From Pisolithus tinctorius (Eukaryota > Basidiomycota > Agaricomycetes > Boletales > Pisolithaceae), in assembly GCA_024663395.1 (NCBI GenBank), contig JANFAH010000015.1, positions 992,001-1,056,000 on the forward strand: 64,000 nucleotides of DNA, read 5' to 3'. Positions 21,001-32,822 of this stretch are shown here, piece by piece; position 1 is the first letter of the stretch, and the number at the start of each line of letters is the position of its first letter. The notes under the pieces are model-generated. The model was not told where the DNA came from. It did no database searches and saw only the letters and a list, made by a program, of their open reading frames with translations. The translations under genes and the position numbers were made by a program.

Positions 21001-22761
21001 TTCAAAAACCCCATTTGACAATACTCTGGTGACTGTGGCAGTGCTTGCCACACTTACAGTGTGGGCAGCCCTCATGCCATGGGCACATGGGCAGAGCATA
21101 CTCATGACCATCATTTGGGTCATGGAGAGTAATCTTCTGTCCACTGTTGGGATAGTTGTTTGTTACCATGCTCATGAGGCAGATGAATGGATGCCTGAGA
21201 AGCATGTCAAAGTTGGTGTGTTCAATTACCTGGACCTGGAGCATGACTGGCCCAGCTCCAAAGTTGAGTTTCAGGTTCTCTAGGATGCCTACAGTAGTAT
21301 GTACAATGGAACCATCATCACCACAGATGACACAGTCTCCATATTCACATGCAGTTCAGTGTGGATTGCAGCCAGATAGTTCATTTACATACACTCCCTC
21401 ATTGTCATCACTATGAACTACCTCTATCTCATTTGTGGTGACACATTTTGCCATGGTAATGTCCATGAACTGTTTGTGGAACTCAGGGGCTACTGCAAAT
21501 AGTTCCTTGACAGGCAGGGCAATGCTGGTTTTGAGTATGTGCCCCACAATACCCTTGGGCACAGCTTCATCTTCAAGCAGGAACAAGTAACAGTACTGGT
21601 TCTGGTTGTGGGCTGCTGGGTATGGTGTTTGTGATGGGACAACTGCCATGGGCACAGGATCCTTGCATGTGGATGCTGGTGCAGCATTAGTTGGTGGAGC
21701 ATATGGTTTTGTGATTGCAGGTGCTGGTGATGGTACAGAGGGCTCAGGTGCCTGAGGCACAGCATGCAAGCTTTGAATGCCAGGGGAAATGATTTCCTCT
21801 TTGACAGTGGCTGTGTGAGGATCTACTTGTGGAGGGTTGGCCAGACATGCCATGGGTTGTGCTGTAATCTCAACTCTGTTGAAGCATGCTTTCTTTCTGC
21901 AGGATGCAACTGCAACCTTGTTACATACCTTTGTCTGCCTGATAGGTAGCCCAAGCTTGGGCAACATATGCCTGAAAGTCAGGGCCATCAAAGTCATCAG
22001 CTGATTCATTGACATCTTGGACAGTGTTTAAAAAGGCAGAAGGCTGGATCTCCAACTGCATGTCAACTTTGGGGTGAGCAATGCAGAAAAGGTTAGTGGT
22101 GCCTTGCATGGCTGTGTTGCACAGAGCAGCAGGAGTCACAGCATGCACACTAGCCTGGTCTCTGTCAGCCATGATGTGGTCAACAACCTCCTTCAGTGTG
22201 TCACATTCAGGGAAGTGCAGAATCCAGCTTCCATCTGCAAGATAGAGACAGTTGTCTGTACCCCTCATGATCTTACCAGCTCAGATATAGACTTCAATGA
22301 GAATGCACATCCTCATCCAGTGATTGGGGTCTGCACAGAAGCCACAGCCAGGTCTGTGTTGTTGCAGCAGGCACTGTGTCCGGAAGTTGTATTCTTGTTT
22401 GATGATGGTACCAGGAGGTGGCACTTGTGGGATGTAAGCTGGTGAGTGAGTTGCAGCTGGCAAGGCTGCAGCAGCTAACATTGATAGTGTGCTACAGAAA
22501 GTGGATCCCATCAGGAAGAACTTGTCAACTTTGATGACTTCTGCAAGCAGGTATGGGTCATCTGGGTGGAGGTCAGTGCAGACTATGGAGAGTTGATGAC
22601 AAATACAATCTGTGATGGCCCTCAGGAAGCTGTTCAGGAACATGGAATCTCATTCTGTCAAAATCTTAGTGAATTTCTGCTGGTATTCTCCAAGGTCATC
22701 CTGGTTCCACATGGGCTTGGACTGATATTCTTCAATGAGGTACTGCAAGTCTGTCCAGCAG
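21001..22761 (-). pseudogene. Gypsy G1 gag and protease
   Basis: Minus strand, homologous to G2 throughout. The gag knuckle region is at about 22320-22350 (CGFCADPNHW), a Pro/Ala-rich linker at about 21640-21800, and the protease-RT linker follows. The segment with the DSG catalytic box present in G2 (about 26380) is deleted at about 21290. Frames are broken at several points. An unrelated 461-bp insertion starts at 22762. Confidence 0.8.
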
Positions 22762-23222
22762 ATCACAGATATATCTATACGAAATAATCTCAGTCACATG
22801 CAAGTAGTGACAACATCTATGAATTCACCTATACAAAATAATCTGGGTATGAGAATGAGTATAGTAAAGAAATGGGAAGGTATTTGTGCTCACCTCAGTC
22901 ACACATGAGTAGTGACAACATCTGAGGTGACAAATCTACTGTGCGAGACTAAATACTGTAGGAACTACAATACTGAAACCTGCAGGTGTTGAATCTGCAA
23001 TTTACATAACAATGGCAGTCTGTTTGAGATGCACTACATTCTTTGTAAGTAATGAGAAATGCACACATAAGTGCAAGACACAATGAATACAATAGGCACA
23101 AAGGCACAAAAGTTAATTGTGCAGTCAATAGTAATGTAAAGTGTGAAAACCTTAAAATGGAAAGTAATTCTCATGTCTCAGAGTGGACACATTTGGGCTA
23201 TGCATGACTTGCCAAATCTAAC
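22762..23222. mobile_element. 461-bp insertion of unknown type in G1 gag
   Basis: AGCAG flanks both sides (22757-22761, 23223-23227); G2 has the corresponding gag sequence without interruption near 27940. Internally GTAGTGACAACATCT occurs twice (about 22806 and 22911) and ACAAAATAATCT variants repeat. The ends are not TG...CA and I see no coding sequence or inverted termini. Confidence 0.65.
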
Positions 23223-23367
23223 AGCAGTAGCAGTCATCAACTTTGCAACCAGGGTACAAGCCTTTAACAGCAACTATGAAGGCATCCCAGTTGTCAGCCA
23301 TGGTCATTGAGAGCAGTGAGAGTACTGAGGAAGTTGATGTCTTCAAGGTAGCATGGAAGCTGCATGG
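23223..23367 (-). pseudogene. Gypsy G1 gag, N-terminal side
   Basis: Resumes the G1 gag after the insertion, homologous to G2 27940-28160 but with an internal deletion. It is cut at 23367 by X3, so the gag start and the 5' LTR are missing. Confidence 0.75.
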
Positions 23368-24756
23368 TGTCACACACCAAAGGTGTTTGGTGAGGTGGAC
23401 ATGGATGCAGCTGATGAATAGAGATGAAGACCATAGCCCTCATGTGAAGAAGGACAGCCAGAAATGTTGGCAGTCATCCCTTGCACAAGAACAAGTCATC
23501 AATGCCAAAGAAAAGGGGAGGAAGTGAGTTAAGTGCCTATAAAAATTCTTAAGCACCTGTGTACAGCATTCTGGTTTTCAACATATCTCCACCAATTCCA
23601 CAGATACCAACACCATTCCCACACTTGCTCATAGTGCTCAGCCATGCAATCCTACCTTCCAAAATTGGAAAGGATTTGTGCACTCCACATGTTTCTACAG
23701 CACTCCCTCCAAAAGATGCTCATTTCACTAATTCTTCTGATATGGCCACCTCCATGTCAATAATTTCACTTGTCCCCTTTGCTAGGGACCATGGCTATGT
23801 ATATCTACCAGGAGTTCCTACCAGCTTCCATCCTGAAGTGTCCTGGTACATCCCATCCTCATCTGCCCCCTCTCAGCCCATCCAGCTTGGACTGCACATT
23901 CTTTTTGTCAGTATGACCTCTAGGAGGACATTCTTTGGTTGCCTCAGGTCTGTCATTCACTTAGAAAGGTCTTATGTGGTTGTTTCAGTCTCTCCAGTCC
24001 AAGAAGCATATGGATCCTTCCTCCCTGCTCCTTGCAACGTCTTCTTACCAGTCTCCTCCATCATTCTTCCAAAATTGTGACAGCTACAGTAGAATCTACT
24101 GTTCTCCACTCTCCCTGATCACATCCATGATGAGTATGATGCACATCTTGCCTCCTTATTGCAAGATACAGCAGAAGACACTCCCCCTTCATCCTCTCTT
24201 CCAACAGAGCCTCATTCATGAAGTTTTTATTTGCTTCACTGGGAGGACAGTTAGGGGGGGAAAGTTGTGATCCCCTATGCTCCTGTCACCCCACAGACCC
24301 CCAAAGCTTGACCCCTGTTGACATCTGACTCACCCTGTCCACTTTTGGATGTACTATATTGGCACCAGTTCAGTGCTGCCTCTCTGTCATCCCACTTTGG
24401 CCCAGAAGCAATCTCTTTGAGATGTGACATGCACAGCCTCCCCCTAATGCGATTCCAGTGCACTTTCCCAGTTCCTGACATTACTTGACTCATACTTTGA
24501 CATTCTGACTGTCTTTGACTCACCTGTTGCCAATAGTTACCAATCTTTTGACCTTGCTTACTGATTCTTCGCTTTTTGGCTTACTTATCCTTACAAATGC
24601 TTTCTAAGACAATTACCCACCACTTACATTCCTTACTCATCAGTTACCAATCACTTACCAAGTGTTTGCACCTTGTTTTCCATAGGCAACACCCCTGTAC
24701 TGAATATAAATCACTGTACTTAGATAACTGAATAGGAAGAAGATGTCAGAGAGCCC
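23368..24756 (+). mobile_element. Element X copy 3 (X3), 3' truncated
   Basis: Starts with the X terminus TGTCACACACCAAAGGTG and runs to about 24756, where X7-like sequence ends at GAGAGCCC and Gypsy G2 begins. The TATA-like GAATATAAATC near 24705 is shared in position with other X copies. It contains the X reading frame. Confidence 0.85.
23559..24080 (+). pseudogene. X-element ORF (X3 copy), stop at codon 174
   Basis: Open for 173 codons from ATG 23559 and collinear with the X7 protein without frameshift. The TGA at 24078-24080 stands where X7 has CGA (Arg). The same frame then continues through SLPDHIHDEYDA-like sequence to about 24240. The start context and promoter are uncertain. Confidence 0.6.
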
Positions 24757-26005
24757 ATCTTGCAGTGGCTCCGATGTTCTGCAAATGCTGAAGGATACAG
24801 TTAATGACTATACAGTGATTCCAGATAAATTTCCAAATCCCAGGATTCTCCAGGATAGTCTCATAGGACCCATCTGTGTGCTGATAGTGGGTGGTCTCAG
24901 ATTTTACAGGGATGTCATCTATGAAGGGCAGGGTATGATGCGGGATCTCATCCTGGAGAACAAATGCAGTATCTCCCTGGTATACCTGTACCACATTCAC
25001 ATGACCTTGCGGCAGAGTAGTAAGCCGATGTGGTCTGAGGGGGGTACCGAAGGTGGTGAGGTCACAGGAATCAACATGGAGTGCACACTGGTCATACCCA
25101 GAGTAGAGGTCCATCATCGCATACACTGCATATCCAGCAAAGGATTCTGTGAGATGTTCTATGAAGGGCAGAATGGATGCATCATGGATGGTCACTGCAT
25201 TCAGGGGCTGTAAGTCATGCACAAGGCAAAGAGACTTTCTGTCTTTCTTTACTACACAGAACCAGTGGGAGCAGTAAGCTGCTGTAGAAGGTTCATACAT
25301 GCTGGACTTCATGTGATCTTTTATCATGTCTATGACTTGGGCATGTATCGCGTTTGGGATAGGGATATTGCGTTGGACCTAAGGCATGCGCAGAATTGTA
25401 GGAATCTTTACTGGCAGAAAATAGTGTTTGTCTAGGTGTCCACACTCTGTAATGTCCCAGGCAAATGTGGACTCATGGACCGAAATGAGCCAAGTTACAA
25501 GTTTAAGTTCCTCTGGCCAAAGCCAATCTGCAGGATCAAGGTCAAGTTCCACAGCCTGTTTGGCAGTGAAGCAGATGCTGGGAGCGAAGTCTGGTGGATG
25601 GGTTGGAAGTGGTTGGAGACCAGCAAGCAGGTCGTCAGGCAGGCTGCGCACAATGCGGTATTCTTCTGCCATCAGGGCAGGTACCATCTGAACCTTCTTG
25701 GCAACTGGCTTGTAAATGAGAGTGCGAACTGTGGGGTCTAGTTGATAAACACTGCTGAATGTGGCTATAGCAGAGGGGTTTAGTATTGTCTGAGTGGAAG
25801 AGAGGAAAGCGAAAGCAGGCGAGGGTATTCCAGTGGGTATGTTCCACAGTATGACTGCTGTGGGCAAAGAGAAGTTCGTCGAAGTGAAGGCTAGTGATGA
25901 GACTGTAGGACTGAGGAATGGATAACAGCAGCTAAATAGGAAACAGGACGTCTTAGTAGGCTCTCCCCGACCATTTGGTGGATCATTGATATTCAAAAAC
26001 CCCAT
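24757..26005 (-). pseudogene. Gypsy G2 reverse transcriptase, 3' truncated
   Basis: Two frames: 25379-26005, covering the RT N-terminal linker (MGFLNINDPPNGRGEPTKT start), and 24746-25327 with SSMYEPSTAAYCSHWFCVVKK, HDLQPLNAVTIHD and the catalytic box LPFIDDIPVK at about 24920. The catalytic Asp pair is intact. The copy ends at about 24757 against X3 in the middle of RT, so the end of RT, RNase H and integrase are missing. Confidence 0.87.
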
Positions 26006-26112
26006 TCAACTATACTTTGGTGACTATGGCAGTGCTTGCCACACTTACAGTGTGGACAGCCCTCATGCCATGGGTGTGTGGGCAGAGTGTACTTGTGGCT
26101 GTCATTTGGGTC

Positions 26113-26841
26113 TCAGAGAGTGATCCGCTGTCTGCCATTGGGATAATCATTTGTTACCGCACTCATAAGGCAAATGAATGGGCATCTGAGGAGCATGTCG
26201 AAGTTGGCATGTTCAATTACTTGAACCTGCAGCATGACTGGCCCAGCTCCGAAGTCGAGTTTCAGGTTCTCTAGAATGCCTACAGTAGTGTCTTTAGACA
26301 TATTAGCAGATGTCATGGTCATGAGATGATCGCAGCGCAATGGAAGCCCGATCTTTTCCCAAACGTGCCTAGGCATGGTGACAATTTCTGAACCAGAATC
26401 TAGTATACAATTGATGGTGACATTGGTCCCAGGGACCTTGGCTTCGATGCAGCGGAGTGGCAGAGTGTGGTGAGCTATGATGGAGCTGTCATCACCGCAG
26501 ATAACGTGGTCTCCATATTCACACATGGGTCTTTGAGGATTGCAGCTGGTCAGCTCATTCACTTGTACTCCTTCCTCTTCATCACTACAAACTACCTCAA
26601 TCTTGTTTGTGGTGACGCATTTTGCCATGGTGATGTCTCTGAACTGCTTGTGAAACTCTGGGGCTACTGCAAATAATTCTTTGACTGGCATGGCAATGCT
26701 GGTTTTGAGTATGCACTCCACAATATGCTTGGGTGCGGCTTTGTCTTTGAGAGGGAATGAGTAATGATACTGGTTTTGATTGCAAGCTGCTGGTACAGTG
26801 TCTGTGGCGGAACAATTGCTGTGGAAATGGGATCCTTGCAC
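26113..26841 (-). pseudogene. Gypsy G2 aspartic protease
   Basis: A 242-codon frame containing INCILDSGSEIVTMPRHVW (DSG catalytic motif, around 26375-26430), followed by EHANFDMLLRCPFI. The protease lies between gag and RT, as in other Gypsy polyproteins. It would cut Gag-Pol. Confidence 0.85.
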
Positions 26842-28313
26842 ATGGGTGTTGGAGCAGGATTAGTTGGAGGAACATATGGTTTCATAGTGGTGGACATTGG
26901 TGCAGGTGCAGAGGAATCAGATGCCTGGTGAGCGGCACAGGAACTTTGAATGCCAGGGGAAATAATTTCCTCTTCAACAGTGGCTGCATGTGGGTTGACT
27001 TGTGGAGGGTTGGCAGGACATGCTGCAGGTCGAGCTGTGATTTCAACTCTGTTGAAGCAGGCTTTCTTTCTGCAGAGAACAACTGCTCCCTTGTTACCTT
27101 TATCTGCTTGGTAGGTAGCCCAAGCTTGAGCAACATACGCTTGGAAGTCAGGATCAGCTAAGTCTGCGACAGGTTCATCGACATCTTGGACAGTGTTTAA
27201 GAAGGCAGAAGGCTGGATCTCCAACTGCACATCAACTTCAGGATAAGCAATGCAGAAGAGGTTAGCAGTGCCTTGCACAGAGCAGCAGGAGTCGCAGTGT
27301 GCATGCTGGCCTGGTCTCTGTCAGCCATGACATGGTCAACAGCCTCTCTCAGGGAGTTACATTCAGGGAAATGTGGGATTCAGCTCCCATCCGCCAGATA
27401 GAGACGGTTGTCTGTACCTCTCATGATCTTACCAGCACAGATATAAACTTCAATGAGCATGCACATCCTTGTCCAGTGGTTGGGGTCTGCACAGAAACTG
27501 CAGCTGGGTCTGCGTTGCTGCAGCAGAGGCTGCATCTGGAAGTTGTATTCCTGTTTAATGACAGTACCAGAAGGTGGCACTTGCAGCATGTAAGCCAACG
27601 AGGTGCAGCTGGTGAGGCCATGGTACCCATCATTGGTACTGCACTACAAAGAGCAGATCCTGTCAGAAGGAACTTGGCAACTTTGACAACTTCTGTGAGT
27701 GGGTATGGATTGTCAGGGTGGAGGTCAGTGCGGACTATGGAGAGTCAGTGACAAATACGGTCTGCGATGGCCCTCGGGAAGCCATTCAGGAACATGGAAT
27801 CCTGTTCTGTCTCTGCAAGCTTTTTAGTTTTAATGAGCAGGGCAGAAATCTTAGTGAATTTCTGCTGGTATTCTCCGAGGTCATCCTGGTTCTGCATAGG
27901 CTTGGACTGATATTCTTCAACGAGGTACTGCAAGTCTGCATGGCAGTAGCAGTCGTCACCCTCACAGCCAGGGTACAAACCCTTAACAGCTACTACGAAG
28001 GCATCCCAGTCATCAGCTGCAGGAATGGCTTCCAGAAGCATTTGCCAGACCTCAGCCTCTTCGAGGTCTGTGTAGTGGATTGCAGCTCTGATCTTGCCAT
28101 GGTCATCAAGAGCAGCAAGAGTACCGAGGAAGTTGATGTCTTTGAGGTAGCATGGAAGCTGCGTGGGAGAGTCTCTGCTAAATTTAGGTGAGTTTTGTGT
28201 TCTGCAGAGTGGCATCTGAAACTGAGGATTAGCCATTGGTGGGTTAACCTGTGGTGGTGGTGGTGGTGGATTGGTAATGGGTGGAACGGTGTGAGGAATC
28301 CGCATTCCCTGGA
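26842..28313 (-). pseudogene. Gypsy G2 gag, central and C-terminal part
   Basis: The capsid region is at 27745-28313 (197 codons incl. VWQMLLEAIPAADDWDAFV), then the CCHC knuckle CSFCADPNHWTRMC at about 27465-27510 and the Ala/Pro-rich linker to 26842. A run of Pro codons lies near 28250. A frame change occurs near 27600-27745. The N-terminus appears to continue at 28946-29500 beyond a reversed solo LTR. Confidence 0.85.
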
Positions 28314-28945
28314 TGCATAAGCCCCTATCATTAACCATTCTGTGACTACTGTTATGTCCGCTCCCCTCTTGCGTTCACCATCATTCATGTGCTACCTTCC
28401 CACACCCTCGCTCCCTCTCATGCAATGCTATACCCACAGCTGCTGTGCTCTGGCTGTTGTTTTTCCTCGGACTCTTTCTCTTATCACAGTCTCTATTCCT
28501 TTAGTGCTTGTAGTATACCCTCGGCCTCTGTTTTGGCCTGTCTCCTGTGTACATGATGTCGTGCGGCTTTCCTTTACTGTACCCTGTCTTACTTAGGTTC
28601 TGGGTTTGTCTGGACTATAAAGCCCTGTACTTAGGTACAGAATGATACCTTTTTGGCACTCGGAAGGTCACCACGAGTTTCTTTTCCACTTTGTCTACAC
28701 TGCACGTCTTGCATCCCGCCATGCACGAACTACATATACCACTTGTGCTGCTCGCATCGCCAGTACTACTCCATGGACCATGCCACACACATCATGAAAC
28801 ACTACCACTACAAAGCCCTGGGTCTCACCTTCTAGTCCCAACAGTCCAGAATCCCTTGGGACAAACAATTTGTTCCCTTCATTTTTTATTGTTGTTATCT
28901 AAGCCATCTAGCTTGTATTATACAGCTACTTGGACTTTTCCTACA
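28314..28945 (+). mobile_element. Reversed solo LTR within G2
   Basis: A 632-bp LTR, TGCATAAGCCCC to TTTTCCTACA, on plus, opposite to the G2 coding strand. It is homologous to the 5' LTR at 29501-30119 on minus. A TATA-like GACTATAAAGCCC is near 28613. The edges (CTGGA and ACGGG) do not form a direct duplication. Confidence 0.8.
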
Positions 28946-29500
28946 ACGGGTATTGGTTGCAGGTGCGAAGCAATTGGTATAGTGCACAAGCAAGCTGGTG
29001 GAAGTGTTGGCAGGTTACTAATTAGCTGATGGGTGGTCTGTGACCGAGTGAGTGGTCGCAGCAGTGTGGCAGATGGAACTGAGTGTCTGGGTATAGATTC
29101 AGAGGTGTCAAAGAGATGGGAAAAAGAGGGCATCGGTGATGATGAATCAGATGATGTGATGGGTGTTAAAGGTGATGGTGGGGTTTTGGGCCTTTGGGGA
29201 GTCAAGTGGATAAAGCCACCGGGAAAATCAGGGGCAGTGAGATCTAGGTGATCCGATGCGACAGATATCTGATCTGCTGAGATATCAGGAGGAGTGATCG
29301 CAGGTAGTACCCACGGAATGTCAGTGGGTAATTGTGCATGATCCAGTGTTACAGGTGAAACAGGGTGGAAAATGTCAGAGTCTTCTGACAGGTTGAGATT
29401 GTGAAAGTGCAGGCATAAATTTTCTAGTTTGGTGTGTTTGGCAGTGTGCCTGAGTGACCTTCTGGAAGCGACGGCAGAATCCCTTGCAGTGGGCTCCAGT
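28946..29500 (-). pseudogene. Gypsy G2 gag N-terminal region
   Basis: An open stretch of about 185 codons on minus, rich in Ser, Pro and Thr, with SEDSDIFHPVSPVTL and TPPSPLTPITSSDSSSP. It lies directly after a 5' LTR and primer-binding site, where gag starts. That it belongs to the same copy as 26842-28313 is inference from order and strand. No ATG is obvious close to the primer site. Confidence 0.6.
29480..29500 (-). promoter_or_regulatory. Primer-binding site of G2
   Basis: Minus strand ACTGGAGCCCACTGCAAGGG directly after the LTR end TTTTCCTACA. The TGG start would pair with a tRNA CCA end. A similar site follows the G3 LTR. Confidence 0.7.
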
Positions 29501-30119
29501 TGTAGGAAAAAGTCCAAGTAGCTGTATAATACAAGCTAGATGGCTTAGATAACAACAATAAAAATGAAGGGAACAAATTGTTCATCCCAAGGGATTCTGG
29601 ACTGTCAGGACTAGAAGGTGAGACCCAGTGCTTCGTAGCAGTAGTGTTTCATGATGTGCATGGTGTGGTCCGTGGAGTAGTACTGGCGATGCGAGTGGTG
29701 CGAGTGGTATACGTAGTTCATGCATGGCAAGATGTGCAGTGTAGACAAAGTGGAAAAGAAACTCGTAGTGACCTTCTGAGTGCCAAAAGGTATCATTCTG
29801 TACCTAAGTACAGGGCTTTATAGTCTGGGCAAACCCAGAACCTAAGTAAGACAGGGTACAGTAAAGGAAAGCCACGTGACAGCGCATACACAGAAGACAG
29901 GCCAAAACAGAGGCTGAGGGTATACTACAAGCACCAAAGGAATAGAGACCGTGATAAGAGAAAGAGTCTGAGGAAAAACCGGAGCACAGCGGCCACAGAT
30001 ATAACATTGCGTGAGAGGGAGCGAGGGTGTGGGAAGGTAGCACATGAACAATGGTGAACATGAGAGGGGAGTGGACATAACAGTAGTCATGGAATGGTCA
30101 ATGATAGGGGCTTACGTGT
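29501..30119 (-). mobile_element. 5' LTR of Gypsy G2
   Basis: About 619 bp, ending CTACA next to the primer-binding site. The TATA-like GACTATAAAGCCC lies around 29820. It is homologous to 28314-28945. The 5' edge abuts X4 at 30120, so the first few bases may be lost. Confidence 0.8.
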
Positions 30120-32822
30120 TGTCACACACCAAAGGTGTTGTGGACATGGTTACAGCTGACTCTGCCTAACTCATTGACGAGTTGCACACAATGCCCATGC
30201 ATACAGATGAAGACTAAAGGCCTCATGTGTAGAAAGACTGTTGGACGTGAACAGTCATCCTTTGCACAAGAACGAGTCATCAGTGCTAAAGAGAAAAGAG
30301 GAAGCAAGTTAAGCACGCATTAAAGGTTTTTAGCGCCCGTGTATGGCATTCCAGTTTTCGTCATATCTCCACCATTTCCAAAGATATCAACTCGGTTCAC
30401 ACGCTTGCTTAAAGTGCTCAGCCCCATGATTCTTCCTTCCAAATTTGGAGAGGATCCTCGCACCCTATGCATTTCTACAGCACTCCATCCATCAGATGCT
30501 CATTTCGCTAAGTCCATCAATCATGGCCACCTCTTCATTGATCATCTCGCTTGTCTCATTTGCCAGAGACAATGGCTATGTATATCTGCCAGGTGTTCCC
30601 ACCAGCTTCCATCCTGAAGCCCCCTGGTTCATCCTGTCATTGTCAGCCCCATCTTGTCCCATGCAGCTTGGTCAGCAGGTTCTCCTTGTCAGTATGACTT
30701 CCAGAAGGATGTTCTTTGGTCACCTCAGGTCTGTCACTCAGTTAGAAAGGTCTTATGTGGTCATTTCAGTCTCCCCTCTTGATGAAGCATATGGATCATT
30801 CCTCCCTGCTCCCTGCACCATCTTTATTCCAATCTTGTCCATCATTCTTCCTGCATTGCAACAGCTGCAGTATAATCTACTGTCCTCCAGCCTCCCTGAT
30901 CATGTATGCTTCCCATTGCCCCACAGACCCCCAATGCCCTAGCCCCCCTTTGATGCCTGACTCATGCCCTTCAATTCTGGAATTAATACTTCCCTATCTG
31001 GAAACACCATCCATCTGTCATGCCATCTTTGGATCTAGAGATGTCTCTGCTGAGATCTGACTTGCATCGCCACCCCCTAATGTGATATCAGTGTGCTTAC
31101 TCAGTCTTTGACTCTATTTGACTCATTCTGTGATATTTTGACTATCCTTGACTTGTTCATTGCCAATACTTACCAATCCTCTTTGCTTGCTTACTTTTCA
31201 TTTCTTGCTTACTCATCATGATTACTCAGTCCTTACTCATTACTTACCAAGTGTTTGTGCCCTGTTTGTCACAAGCTGTGCTCCCCCCATAGTATATAAA
31301 CCCCCATGTACTTAGCTACCAAGAGGCAATTCAGAAGCAGTCCAGCAGTCAGTTCAGTGCCTATCTCATCATCAACAGTTGAGGCTCCACAAAGGGGTCT
31401 ATCTGTCATCATTTGTATACTTGGTAGTTGAGGCTCATTTGGAAGAGTCTATCTGCCATCCTTCATCATCTGAAGCTTCCTCTTAGTCAGCAGTCTTAGT
31501 CATCCATCCACTCCTGCATAACTTGTTATCAACTTGCGCCAGGAGCACATCCAAAAGATCATCACACCAGAGTACTTTCGGCTGAATACCTTCACTCTAT
31601 TCAGCATCCCCTGTCTAGTCATCACTTGCTTATCTACTCCTGCATAACTCGTCAATGACTTGTGCCAGGAGCACTCTACTTGAAGTCCCCCCCACACATT
31701 TAGGTTTCTCTGCACTCCAGGTTCTGCAGTGTAGGGAGTAGTATACTCCCTGAGGCCGAAATAGGGATGCCAACACCAAAATTCTGCCATTACCATCCAC
31801 CTCTATCATCTTCGGAGTTATCCCATCTGCCTCGTGCGCTGCCTCGCCTGTCGAACCTTCGGAGCTCCCTGGTCCATCAATAACACACACCAGTCATCGT
31901 CCCGAAATTCCGTGTCAACATCAACCTGACATATGTCTATCCGGAATTCCGCAGTCGTGCTGCTTCAACCCTCGCCTCGCCACATAGCCGGAAAATCACG
32001 CAGATCATCAGTAAAAACTCCGGTTACCCCTCTCGTTCCTTTCCCGTGAACCTTTCTCTGCAAAGCGAGAACCCCTTTCTACCTACGGCCTCTACCCTTC
32101 GCGTTCCACTCTATGGTACAGTGTACACTTGCCCTGTCAGAAGATACCCATCTTTCCTGTTGTATTTCTCAGTTACTACCTTACAGTTTGTTTTCACACG
32201 TTGCTGTATGGCTGTGACGTCTGACACATCGTCCCCTTTATTTTTCGGAGTTTTGCTTCTCCCGCCCCACATTTCTCCAATCAGTACTTTACTATCCATG
32301 TACTATATAATCCTGCCTCAGCGACGAAATGAGAATAATCTCTTTTGGGACTCACATTCTGCGTCTAGTGCGAGTCTAAAGAGTTCAAAGAGTCTTCACG
32401 TCCTCTGAGTCCGCTGTGTATCTGTGTCTTTGCATCTACTGTGTCTACTGTGTCTTCATATCCTTGTTCCATTAGTACTCGTTTGCCTCTCCCACACACT
32501 TAATTCGTCTCGGAGATACTTCCCTGGTGCAAGATCGTCGTCTGGAATTTCAAAAGCAAGTCTGTCCCTTCCTTCGACTCTACGGAATTAAATTCCATGA
32601 CCCACATTCGACTCTTCAACTGACTCTACCATCGCATCCTATGTCTCCTTCCTACTCAGCACCCCTTGGGTCGAGCCTAGGGATTTTCCCTACAGCTTTC
32701 CCCTATTCGCACGCTACCCAGAGGTAGTGTCCCACAGCGGAGGCAAACCACCACTCGCACATTATTTGTCTTTGGTGTTGGATTTGTTTGGTTTTCACCA
32801 GCTTTCCACACTTTGACTCACA
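30120..32822 (+). mobile_element. Element X copy 4 (X4), with nested LTR
   Basis: Full ends: TGTCACACACCAAAGG (30120) and TTTGACTCACA (32822). Without the nested G3-type LTR the length is about 1.7 kb. TATA-like AGTATATAAACCC is near 31291, some 500 bp from the 3' end in X coordinates, as expected of a U3-R-U5 layout. The X frame is at 30339-30942, frameshifted near 30520 (92 codons, then 165). The left flank is the G2 LTR and the right flank is G3 RT. Confidence 0.87.
31730..32736 (+). mobile_element. Solo LTR of the G3 family inside X4
   Basis: 1,007 bp, TGTAGGGAGTAG to AGTGTCCCACA, homologous to the G3 5' LTR at 43787-44806. TATA-like TACTATATAATCC is near 32300. The flanks GCAG and GCGG would be a 4-bp duplication if one CpG has decayed. 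X5 and X6 lack this insertion. CpG is better kept here than in 43787-44806. Confidence 0.87.

Noticed and set aside
23340..23400. X as a Helitron because of a hairpin near its end
   Set aside because: The ends are TGTCAC and CTCACA, not TC...CTRR, no AT insertion site is seen, and no Rep/helicase is encoded.
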